A stretch of 25,673 bases of DNA, from assembly GCA_964410915.1 (NCBI GenBank), contig CAYPIU010000025.1:1-25673 (forward strand). The letters run 5' to 3'. A model generated the notes under the pieces. It was not told the origin of the DNA. It saw nothing but the letters and a program-made list of their open reading frames with translations, and made no database searches. Origin of the DNA: CAZFJG01 sp964410915. Lineage in GTDB: Bacteria > Synergistota > Synergistia > Synergistales > JAFGMB01. Each line of letters begins with the position of its first letter. The stretch's first letter is position 1. Positions 14,536 to 21,897 of this stretch are shown piece after piece. Made by a program: the position numbers and the translations under genes.

Positions 14536-15284
14536 TGAGAACAGCCGCCTCTCAGTTCTTCAATAAACAGAACAGGGTTGGAAGAACGCATTATGCTTTC
14601 TCCAACAAGGATTCCATCTGCCCCTGCTTCTTGAGCTCTAATTGCATCGGAAGTGGAGTTTATCCCGCTTTCTGAAACTACACGTTTCCCAGGGCGTGCT
14701 CCAAGATCTTCCATTTTCTTTATGAGTTTTTCTGTATTTGACAGATCTACACTGAAATCTTTCAGGTTCCTGTTATTTATTCCGATGATCCCTGCAGAGC
14801 TTTCCAGCGCAAAAATAAGTTCCTTTTCATCGTGGACCTCCACAAGGGCTTCCATGCCCATGGAATGAACTTTTTCAAGCATTTCTTCAAGTCTCTTTCC
14901 TGTAAGTATGGATGTTATCAGAAGTACTGCATCAGCTCCGAGGAAGTAACTTTCTTCAACCTGCAGAGGGTCGATCAGAAAGTCCTTTCGCAGAAGAGGG
15001 AGAGTAGACATTTCAGAAAGATCTCTGAGAATGGCGCCAGAGCCCTGAAAAAAAGGTTTGTCCGTAAGCACTGATACAGCAGAGGCACCTCCCTTTTCAT
15101 AATTCTGCAGCTGTTCCCTCGGGTCAAACTTTTCTGCGATTATTCCCTTGCTTGGGGATGCTTTTTTAATTTCAGCAATTATGGAAAGATCCTTTCCTCC
15201 AAGTGAATCGAAAAGAGATCTTTTCTTTTCCTTAAGGCGTTCAACCTCAAGGATCTTCTCGCTGACGATACGGTCCAGGATCAT
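14532..15284 (-). CDS. trpC: Indole-3-glycerol phosphate synthase
   Basis: A 250-residue TIM barrel that closes the indole ring of CdRP. Motifs: IIAEIKKASPSKGII (catalytic lysine and serine), LLRKDFLIDPLQVEESYFLGADAVLLI, INNRNLKDF and the final VSESGI / GILVGESIM phosphate sites. Its start overlaps the trpD stop by 4 bases. Confidence 0.97.
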   Translation of the reverse strand: MILDRIVSEKILEVERLKEKKRSLFDSLGGKDLSIIAEIKKASPSKGIIAEKFDPREQLQNYEKGGASAVSVLTDKPFFQGSGAILRDLSEMSTLPLLRKDFLIDPLQVEESYFLGADAVLLITSILTGKRLEEMLEKVHSMGMEALVEVHDEKELIFALESSAGIIGINNRNLKDFSVDLSNTEKLIKKMEDLGARPGKRVVSESGINSTSDAIRAQEAGADGILVGESIMRSSNPVLFIEELRGGCSQ

Positions 15285-16309
15285 GCCACACCCTCCTGAC
15301 GGGATCTGCAGAATCGTTGTAACTCCCTGATCTTTTCAGAGGCAAGGCCGCTGTCGATGATCTCCTGAGCCATAGCAGCACCTACCTTGAGAGAGTCTAC
15401 CCTTCCTGCTGTAAACATAGACGCAGCAGAATTGAATATTACTACATCCCTTGCAGGACCTTTTTGACCTGCAAATATGGCTTCAATTATCCGTTGGTTA
15501 TCTTCAGGGGAACCTCCTGCCGCAAAACCTTTTTCTGCTCTCTTCAGCCCTGCATCTTCAGGAGAGATCTCAAGGTCCGTAACCTTCCCATCCTTGAGAT
15601 GACATGCCAGATTCGGTCCGCTCAGTGATAGCTCATCCATTCCGCCGTGACCATGTACCACAAGAGCCTGTTTTAATCCGAGCATTTTAAGGACTTCAGC
15701 AAGAGGGTGTACGAGCTCAGGAGAGAAAACTCCCATCAGTTCAAATTCAGGACGTGCCGGATTGGTCAATGGACCGAGGATGTTGAAGATAGTACGTAAA
15801 CCAAGAGCCTTTCTTACAGGTACGACATTTTTCATGGCTTTATGATAATGAGGTGCGAATATAAAACCGAAACCTGTTTCCTCCACACATTCAGCAACAT
15901 CTGCAGGGTCATCAAACAGGGAGATCCCGAATGATTCGAGGACGTCTGCACTTCCGCAAATGCTTGATACAGATCGATTGCCATGTTTTGAAACTGCTAC
16001 ACCGCCCGCTGCTGCAACTATTGCTGCTGCGGTAGAAATATTGAAAGTCCCGATACAGTCTCCGCCTGTGCCGACAATGTCCAGAAGGGGTTTTCTCTGG
16101 ATCTCAACAGGAAGTGCTTTATCACGCATTACACGTGCTGCCTCAGAGATCTCAACAACAGTTTCGCCTTTGACCCGAAGTGCTGCAAGAAACGCTGCGA
16201 CCTGGGCATCCGGGTTCTCACCTTCCATTATGGATTCCATGGCCAGGCTCATCTCCCTTGCAGTGAGGTCATTACGGGTAAGAACTTTTTCAAGATGATC
16301 TTTCAGCAT
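15281..16309 (-). CDS. trpD: Anthranilate phosphoribosyltransferase
   Basis: A 342-residue enzyme transferring phosphoribosyl from PRPP to anthranilate. VGTGGDCIGTFNISTAAA is the PRPP/Mg site, followed by SKHGNRSVSS and the metal-binding HGHGGMDE. It is not fused to the amidotransferase. A 32-base gap, the largest inside the operon, separates it from trpG. GAGGAG precedes the ATG at somewhat long spacing. Confidence 0.97.
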   Translation of the reverse strand: MLKDHLEKVLTRNDLTAREMSLAMESIMEGENPDAQVAAFLAALRVKGETVVEISEAARVMRDKALPVEIQRKPLLDIVGTGGDCIGTFNISTAAAIVAAAGGVAVSKHGNRSVSSICGSADVLESFGISLFDDPADVAECVEETGFGFIFAPHYHKAMKNVVPVRKALGLRTIFNILGPLTNPARPEFELMGVFSPELVHPLAEVLKMLGLKQALVVHGHGGMDELSLSGPNLACHLKDGKVTDLEISPEDAGLKRAEKGFAAGGSPEDNQRIIEAIFAGQKGPARDVVIFNSAASMFTAGRVDSLKVGAAMAQEIIDSGLASEKIRELQRFCRSRQEGVA

Positions 16310-16341
16310 TGTTAGCTCATCTCCTCTCGAGTTTTATAATG

Positions 16342-16911
16342 TCAGGCTATCTTCAATTGCTGAAAATTTTTCAGCAATACCATCCCATGTTCTGTAAGGA
16401 TCGATTCGGGATGGAACTGTACTCCGAAGAGAGGAAGATCGCGGTGTTCCATGGCCATGATCGTCCCGTCTTCTGTTCTGGCGGTTATTTCAAGGGCCTC
16501 CGGTATAGAGCTTTCTTCAACCACCAGGGAATGATATCTGGTAGCGCTGAAAGGTTCTGGAAGCCCTTTAAGGATCCCCCTGTTCTGGTGATGGATAAGG
16601 GAGACCTTTCCGTGGAATGGTTCTGAAGCGCGTACAATTTTTCCACCGAATGCTTCGCCTATGCTCTGATGGCCAAGACATACACCAAGGATCGGGATCC
16701 TGCCGTAAAATGACATGATCACCTCTTTTGAGATACCAGCCTCTGCAGGTGTGCCAGGTCCTGGAGATATGACTATGTGATCAGGTTTCATGCTCTGGAT
16801 CTGCTCAAGGTTTGTCTGGTCATTGCGGAGAGTAATGACTTCATCAAGTTCAGAAAGATACTGGACCAGGTTGTAGGTGAAAGAATCATAATTATCTATC
16901 ATGATGATCAT
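16342..16911 (-). CDS. trpG: Anthranilate synthase glutamine amidotransferase component
   Basis: A 189-residue class I glutaminase supplying ammonia to TrpE. The nucleophile is C78 in GVCLGHQSIG, and H167 and E169 in GVQFHPES complete the triad. The N-terminal MIDNYDSFTYNLVQYL and PGPGTP oxyanion loop are typical. It could also serve para-aminobenzoate synthesis, as in Bacillus, since no pabA is visible. It overlaps trpE by 4 bases. Confidence 0.96.
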   Translation of the reverse strand: MIIMIDNYDSFTYNLVQYLSELDEVITLRNDQTNLEQIQSMKPDHIVISPGPGTPAEAGISKEVIMSFYGRIPILGVCLGHQSIGEAFGGKIVRASEPFHGKVSLIHHQNRGILKGLPEPFSATRYHSLVVEESSIPEALEITARTEDGTIMAMEHRDLPLFGVQFHPESILTEHGMVLLKNFQQLKIA

Positions 16912-18452
16912 AAGCGATTTCTCCTTTCAAGTGTTTTTCCCAGAGCCCGCAGGAGAGCCTCAGCCTTATTGCGGGTTTCTTCATATTCTGACTCCGGAAC
17001 TGAATCGTAGACCACTCCGGCTCCTGCCTGTACGTTGATAGTATTGCCTTCCCGGATCATGGTCCGGATAATGATGCAGGTGTCCAGGTTCCCGTCAAAG
17101 CTCATATAGCCGGCTGCTCCTGCGTAGGGTCCCCGGGGAGAGGGTTCAATCTCTTCAATGATCTCCATGGCCCTGATCTTGGGGGCACCTGAGACAGTCC
17201 CTGCAGGGAAAGCCGATTCGAGGACATCAAGGGGTGAAAGTTCAGTCTTCATTCTGCCTTCAACCTGGGATACGATATGCATTACCTGTGAGTAATATTC
17301 CAGACCCATCAACTCTGTGACTTTGACTGTTCCTGTCCTGCAGACACGGCCGAGATCATTTCTGGCCAGGTCTACGAGCATGAGATGTTCAGCTCTTTCC
17401 TTTTCATCCGCGAGAAGTTCTTCGGCCAGGGATCTGTCTTCCTCTTCGTCAGTACCCCTGCGGCGGGTTCCGGCAAGAGGCCGGGTTGTAACAAGATCTC
17501 CTTCAACTTTTACAAGCACCTCTGGGGAAGAACCTATAAGCTCAAGCCCCGGGAGTTCCAGGTAAAAAAGGTATGGGGAGGGGTTAATTTCCTTCAGTGT
17601 CTGGTATATGTCCAGGGAAGGAAGATCGGTTTCAGCAGAAAAGCGCTGTGAAAGCACCACCTGGCAGATATCGCCGGCAATAACATGTCCGCGTCCTTTT
17701 TGGATCATTTCCAGAAATGTATTTCTGGGCGTGTGGGAGTGAACATCTTTCAGGAAGAATGATCCCGCAGTGTTATCTTCTTCTTTTTCCCGATCATATG
17801 TACTTTCAGCCAGGTGAGCAAGAAATGCTATACCCTCCAGATAAAGTTTCTCAAGACCTGATGTGCAGATATCCTGGGGAATCCGTATGTTATTGATCAG
17901 AAAAAGCCTGCCGGTTATGTGGTCAAAAGCAGCAACAGTTGTGTATCCCATCAGGAGGCTTTTATAACTGCAGGAAGAACGCATTTTACGACCGCTTTCA
18001 TGAAAAAGATCTTCCCATTCTTCAACCATTTCATAGCCAAAGTATCCAGCGACTCCACCCATAAAAGGAGGCGATCCCTCTTCAACAGGCGGTCTTTTAC
18101 ATTCAAGATATTCATTCAAGGCATCTCTTAAACCATTTGAAGATGGATAAAAGGCAACCTGATGATCATTCATTGTCATTACCTCGCAGCCTTCTGCTGT
18201 CACACGAAATATCTTTTCCGGTTCAATTCCAATAAATGAGTATCTTCCACCGCCTTTTCCCTGGTCACCGCTTTCAAGTAGAAAGGAATGAGTCCCTTTG
18301 CTTCTGAGTTTCCGGTAAAGGGTATGAGGAGAAATTCCCCCGATATTCATTTCCTGTACAAGGGGTATCAGGTCATATTCATCTGCAAGAGTTCTGAATG
18401 CTTCCAGGCTTGTTATGCTGGTTTCTTTTTTTGATCTGATCTGGTTAACCAT
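16908..18452 (-). CDS. trpE: Anthranilate synthase component I
   Basis: A 514-residue chorismate-utilising enzyme forming anthranilate with TrpG. The N-terminal feedback region contains SFLLESG, the classical tryptophan-binding LLES element. The catalytic domain has GSSPEVLV, TRPLAGTRRRG, DEKERAEHLMLVDLARNDLGRV and SGAPKIRAMEIIEEIEP. I place the start at ATG 18452 because AGGAGG (18459-18464) sits 6 bases upstream and because the transcription attenuator ends just before it. A longer open frame from a TTG at 18593 would add 47 codons, but these run through the terminator hairpin and have no ribosome site. First structural gene of trpEGDCFBA. Confidence 0.96.
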   Translation of the reverse strand: MVNQIRSKKETSITSLEAFRTLADEYDLIPLVQEMNIGGISPHTLYRKLRSKGTHSFLLESGDQGKGGGRYSFIGIEPEKIFRVTAEGCEVMTMNDHQVAFYPSSNGLRDALNEYLECKRPPVEEGSPPFMGGVAGYFGYEMVEEWEDLFHESGRKMRSSCSYKSLLMGYTTVAAFDHITGRLFLINNIRIPQDICTSGLEKLYLEGIAFLAHLAESTYDREKEEDNTAGSFFLKDVHSHTPRNTFLEMIQKGRGHVIAGDICQVVLSQRFSAETDLPSLDIYQTLKEINPSPYLFYLELPGLELIGSSPEVLVKVEGDLVTTRPLAGTRRRGTDEEEDRSLAEELLADEKERAEHLMLVDLARNDLGRVCRTGTVKVTELMGLEYYSQVMHIVSQVEGRMKTELSPLDVLESAFPAGTVSGAPKIRAMEIIEEIEPSPRGPYAGAAGYMSFDGNLDTCIIIRTMIREGNTINVQAGAGVVYDSVPESEYEETRNKAEALLRALGKTLERRNRL

Positions 18453-18469
18453 ATTCAACCTCCTGAAGA

Positions 18470-18490
18470 TTTCCACCTCCATGGTGGAAA
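18470..18490 (-). promoter_or_regulatory. Small hairpin before the trpE ribosome site
   Basis: TTTCCACC (18470-18477) pairs with GGTGGAAA (18483-18490) around a 5-base loop. It lies between the attenuator and the AGGAGG site. It may insulate the real ribosome site, or hide the internal ATGGAGGTGG stretch. Confidence 0.4.
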
Positions 18491-18498
18491 ATAAAAAA

Positions 18499-18527
18499 GG
18501 GGAGAGGCCTGTTACAGGCCTCTCCCC
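18499..18527 (-). terminator. trp attenuator terminator hairpin (segments 3:4)
   Basis: GGGGAGAGGCCTG (18499-18511) and CAGGCCTCTCCCC (18515-18527) form a perfect 13-bp stem with a 3-base loop. On the transcribed minus strand it is followed directly by a run of six U and then AUUUU (18493-18498 and beyond). This is a textbook intrinsic terminator inside the trp leader. Confidence 0.93.
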
Positions 18528-18542
18528 GGTAAAATAATACAC

Positions 18543-18589
18543 AAGAGGCCTCAAAGAGAATCCATAAGGATCCGTCTCCAAGGCCTCTT
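18543..18589 (-). promoter_or_regulatory. trp attenuator 1:2 hairpin, competing with an antiterminator
   Basis: Segment 1 (18581-18589) and segment 2 (18543-18551) pair perfectly over 9 bp (RNA AAGAGGCCU/AGGCCUCUU). The pairing continues inward with about 12 more pairs and a UUAU loop. Segment 2 can instead pair with AGAGGCCT of the terminator's 5' arm (8-9 bp), giving an antiterminator. All four segments share the AGGCCT core, as required for mutually exclusive folding. Confidence 0.85.
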
Positions 18590-18632
18590 TCAATCTATAA
18601 TATACTGATCGGTCAGATTCCTGGGGACAGAC

Positions 18633-18680
18633 TTAGAAAGCCTGCCACCACCAATTTTGATTTAGGGAAACTCTGATCAT
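18633..18680 (-). CDS. trpL: trp leader peptide with three tandem Trp codons
   Basis: A short open frame encodes MIRVSLNQNWWWQAF, or MIMIRVSLNQNWWWQAF if the ATG at 18686 is used. AGGAG (18690-18694) sits 9 bases before the ATG at 18680 and only 3 before the one at 18686, so the inner start is preferred. Three consecutive UGG codons in a 15-codon frame, placed between a consensus promoter and an attenuator of a trp operon, mark a ribosome-sensing leader peptide. The stop (18633) is 44 bases before segment 1 of the attenuator, farther than in E. coli. Confidence 0.9.
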   Translation of the reverse strand: MIRVSLNQNWWWQAF

Positions 18681-18713
18681 GATCATTCGCTCCTGTCTTT
18701 AAATATTGAAGGG

Positions 18714-18742
18714 ATTATACGATCCTTAATAGAACTTGTCAA
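18714..18742 (-). promoter_or_regulatory. Consensus promoter of the trp operon
   Basis: On the minus strand TTGACA (18737-18742), exactly 17 bases, then TATAAT (18714-18719). Both hexamers match the sigma-70/sigma-A consensus perfectly. Transcription would start near 18707, just before the leader peptide ribosome site. Confidence 0.92.
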
Positions 18743-18836
18743 TAAGTACAGAGAAAGTATTTTTCTGTCAATATTAAAATAGGGAGACTCGAAAACCGGT
18801 CAGCACCCATGATCACCAGGCTTGCAAAACTTTTAC

Positions 18837-18865
18837 TTGAACAGAGGGCTAACACGATTTAGAAT
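18837..18865 (+). promoter_or_regulatory. Promoter of the P-type ATPase gene
   Basis: TTGAAC (18837-18842), 17 bases, TAGAAT (18860-18865), on the strand divergent from the trp promoter. About 55 bases of leader precede the ATG at 18926. Confidence 0.6.
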
Positions 18866-18925
18866 TAAACAACTATATAAAGTACTGATCTGTCATATTT
18901 TAAATTCAGGGAGTTGTGGATATTT

Positions 18926-21685
18926 ATGGCCAGCAAAGAATTCTACCGCATGGATGCAAAGGAGGCCCTGGAGTATCTTGATTCTTCTGAAAAGGGCCTG
19001 TCCCGGAAGGAAGCGGACAAACGGCGCAAAGAATATGGTCCTAACAGCATAACAACAGACATAATGATTCCAAAATGGCTGATCTTTCTGAGGCAGTTCA
19101 AAGATCTTCTGGTTATAGTCCTCATTGCTGCAGGAATAATTTCCTATTCCATTGGAAGTTACAGGGATGCCACGGTAATGTTCATCATCGTTTTTATCAA
19201 TGCAGTAATAGGATTTATACAGGAATACAAGGCCGGCAAGATCCTTGAAAGTCTTCAGGAACTTATCAGGTCACCAGCAAAGATTAGGATCAATGGTGAG
19301 CTGCAGCAGGTTTCACAGGATCTGCTTGTACCTGGTGACATAATTGTGATCGAAGCTGGAGACAAGATCCCCTCTGATGCGAGAATTCTTGAGGCCTTCA
19401 ATTTAAGGACGAACGAGTTCTCACTTACAGGTGAATCAACATCTCAGGAAAAAACCAGTAAATTCATAAAAGAAGAATGTGTTCTTGCAGACAGGGATAA
19501 TATGGTATACATGGGTACCACTGCTGCAACCGGTACAGCTCTCGCTCTTGTCGTAGGCACAGGCATGAATACGGAAATGGGCAAGATCGCCAGCATGACC
19601 TCCGAGACAACCGGTGTCAGATCTCCCTTACAGAAGGAACTCGGTATGCTTGCAAAATGGCTTACAAGCATAGTGATAGTAATAAGTATAGCCCTTTTCG
19701 GAATAGCTCTCTGGCAGGGTTTCAGCTTCTTCATGAGCATGGTATATGCCCTTGGAGTTGCTGTCGCAGCAGTACCTCAGGCGTTACCGGCCCAGGTAAC
19801 TGTAGCTCTGTCCGCAACGAGCAGGAGGCTGGCAGACAGATATGCCGTGGTAAAAAACCTTCCCTCTGTAGAGACCCTTGGTTCGACTACAGTGATATGT
19901 ACGGATAAGACAGGTACACTGACAAAAAATGAAATGACCGTCACAAAGGTCTGGTTCAGCGGCAGAGAATATGAACTTACTGGTATAGGTTATGCACCTG
20001 AGGGAGGTATCCTGGACGAGGATGGCAAAGCCCTCTCCCAGGAGCAGTTAGACGAGATAGAATTAATGATGGATGCGGCCACAATGTCCTCCAATGCAGA
20101 GATCCATGCGCCCGATGATGAACACTCCGGGTGGTATGCCATAGGAGATCCAACCGAGGCAGCACTGATAACTATGTCAACAAAACTTGGTACCAGGTCA
20201 AAGAATGAGGACGAGGAAAGCCCGGAACTTCAGGAATTTCCCTTTGATTCGGAAAGAAAGCTCATGAGTTCTGTAAGGCAGATAGAGGGTCGAATGGAAC
20301 TTGCTCTAAAGGGAGCTACCGACAGTGTACTTGCGATCAGCAGGTCCATTTACAAAGACGGGAAGATACAGCCCATTACCGGTGAGGATAAGGAAGAGAT
20401 ACGCAGGCTCAACGACAACTATTCAAAAGATGCTCTCAGAGTCCTGGCAATTGCATTTAGACCTCTGGAGTCAAATGGAAGAGACTATACCATCGAGGAA
20501 GCTGAAAAAGATGTCGTTTTCCTTGGACTGGTCTGTATGATAGATCCTCCAAAAGAAGGAGTCAGGGAAGCCGTGGCAAGCTGCCATGATGCTCAAATAC
20601 GGATAATCATCATGACAGGGGACCATGCGATAACAGCTCAGGCAGTTGGAAGGCAGATAGGTCTGTCCAGTAAAGGAGATCCTCCCGTTTATACAGGTTC
20701 CCAGATGGAAAAAATGACTGATCCCGAGCTTACGGAAGTCCTCTATGCAAGCGATTCCGTTATTTTTTCCAGGGTGGCCCCAGAGGATAAGCTTCGTATC
20801 GTAAAGCTCCTGCAGGCTCGAAAGGAAGTAGTTGCTGTTACAGGAGATGGAGTCAATGATGCTCCCGCTCTGAAGCGGGCGGCCATAGGCGTGGCCATGG
20901 GAAAGACCGGTACAGATGTGGCAAAGGAAGCGGCACAGCTTATCCTTCTTGATGACAGTTTCCCGACGCTTGTGGAGGCAGTTAGAGAAGGCAGGACAAT
21001 TTATAACAATCTTAAAAAGACCGTAATTGCATCAATGACCACAAATGTAGCAGAGCTGGTTGTGGTACTTCTCGGGCTGCTTGGAGTAGCACTATGGAAC
21101 TGGGCGATCCCCATTCTTGCAATTCAGATCCTTGCCATAGATCTCCTGGCAGAAGTAATGCCCCTGACATTTCTTACCTTCGATCCGCCGCCCCCCGGAA
21201 TAATGAAGGAGCCCCCAAGGGATCTTAACGCCCATATAATGAATATCTCCAGTTCCATTGAAGTGTTAATTCTTGGTTCCCTTATAGGTGTCCTTGCCTT
21301 TGGTAACTTTGCCTTTTTCCTTTTCAGGACAGGAATTGAACTGACACCGGATTCCATGGGGACGTTTAATTTTGCAAGGGCCACTACATTGACATATATC
21401 ACGGTGGCCTTCTGCCAGTTCGTTAACATCCTTTCCAGAAGATATGAGTTCGTAACAGTCTTTAACCGCAACATCTTAGAGAACAGGATCCTCCTGGGAT
21501 CAATAATTGGTTCCATGGTACTGATATATCTGGGTATAAATGTGCCCATTATCAGTTCATTCCTGTATTTCTCACCGCCCGGCTCCGCGGATCTGTTTTA
21601 TGGACTCGCCTCTGCAGGTTTTTTTCTGATAGTTTTTGAGCTGCTGAAAGCTTTCAAGCGCAGCCGAACAGACCTGGAGCGATAG
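18926..21685 (+). CDS. P2-type cation-transporting ATPase with altered ion-site residues
   Basis: A 919-residue P-type ATPase. In order: cation-ATPase N-domain start (FYRMDAKEALEYL), TM1-2, actuator TGES (about 168-171), TM3-4, phosphorylation D327 in DKTGTLT, nucleotide-binding KGA, TGDGVNDAP hinge (about 639-647), and TM5-10. The layout is that of SERCA or Na+/K+-type pumps without heavy-metal domains. The TM4 motif is PQALP (284-288) instead of PEGLP. TM5 keeps a glutamate (NVAE, about 707-710). TM6 reads IDLLAEVMP (D739, E743) where SERCA has N-L-V-T-D-G-L-P. The transported ion (Ca2+, Na+, K+ or H+) cannot be assigned. ATG 18926 is preferred over a TTG at 18914; GGGAG lies about 12 bases upstream. 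Confidence 0.92.
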   Translation: MASKEFYRMDAKEALEYLDSSEKGLSRKEADKRRKEYGPNSITTDIMIPKWLIFLRQFKDLLVIVLIAAGIISYSIGSYRDATVMFIIVFINAVIGFIQEYKAGKILESLQELIRSPAKIRINGELQQVSQDLLVPGDIIVIEAGDKIPSDARILEAFNLRTNEFSLTGESTSQEKTSKFIKEECVLADRDNMVYMGTTAATGTALALVVGTGMNTEMGKIASMTSETTGVRSPLQKELGMLAKWLTSIVIVISIALFGIALWQGFSFFMSMVYALGVAVAAVPQALPAQVTVALSATSRRLADRYAVVKNLPSVETLGSTTVICTDKTGTLTKNEMTVTKVWFSGREYELTGIGYAPEGGILDEDGKALSQEQLDEIELMMDAATMSSNAEIHAPDDEHSGWYAIGDPTEAALITMSTKLGTRSKNEDEESPELQEFPFDSERKLMSSVRQIEGRMELALKGATDSVLAISRSIYKDGKIQPITGEDKEEIRRLNDNYSKDALRVLAIAFRPLESNGRDYTIEEAEKDVVFLGLVCMIDPPKEGVREAVASCHDAQIRIIIMTGDHAITAQAVGRQIGLSSKGDPPVYTGSQMEKMTDPELTEVLYASDSVIFSRVAPEDKLRIVKLLQARKEVVAVTGDGVNDAPALKRAAIGVAMGKTGTDVAKEAAQLILLDDSFPTLVEAVREGRTIYNNLKKTVIASMTTNVAELVVVLLGLLGVALWNWAIPILAIQILAIDLLAEVMPLTFLTFDPPPPGIMKEPPRDLNAHIMNISSSIEVLILGSLIGVLAFGNFAFFLFRTGIELTPDSMGTFNFARATTLTYITVAFCQFVNILSRRYEFVTVFNRNILENRILLGSIIGSMVLIYLGINVPIISSFLYFSPPGSADLFYGLASAGFFLIVFELLKAFKRSRTDLER

Positions 21686-21827
21686 ATGGAGTGTGGTTAA
21701 TACACTTGGGTCGTCTTTGTTTTTATATTCGCAAGATCTTTTGTCTATACCTTCTTTTGAGCGTTTCGATTCTTTTCGTTAGCAGAGATAATGTGATATT
21801 ATACATGTTCACACTAAAGAGAAATTT

Positions 21828-21884
21828 CTGAAAAGCGCGACCAATAATCTGGCGTACGTTGGAAACGCGCTGAAATTCGTTCAG
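21828..21884 (+). promoter_or_regulatory. Nested stem-loop in the leader of the aminomutase gene
   Basis: Three nested helices are possible: CTGAA/TTCAG (about 21828-21832 and 21880-21884), AGCGCG (21834-21839) / CGCGCT (21866-21871), and CCAA (21841-21844) / TTGG (21859-21862). The outer helix ends at the GGGGAGG ribosome site, so folding could affect translation. It matches no riboswitch I recognise. Confidence 0.45.
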
Positions 21885-21897
21885 GGGAGGTTTTCAA

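Noticed and set aside
18453..18707. T-box or TRAP control of the trp operon
   Set aside because: No AGGGTGGNACCGCG-like T-box sequence and no array of spaced GAG/UAG triplets was seen; a leader peptide with WWW explains the region better.
21124..21549. A 141-codon open frame antisense to the P-type ATPase
   Set aside because: Low-complexity translation opposite conserved membrane helices, with no supporting start signal.
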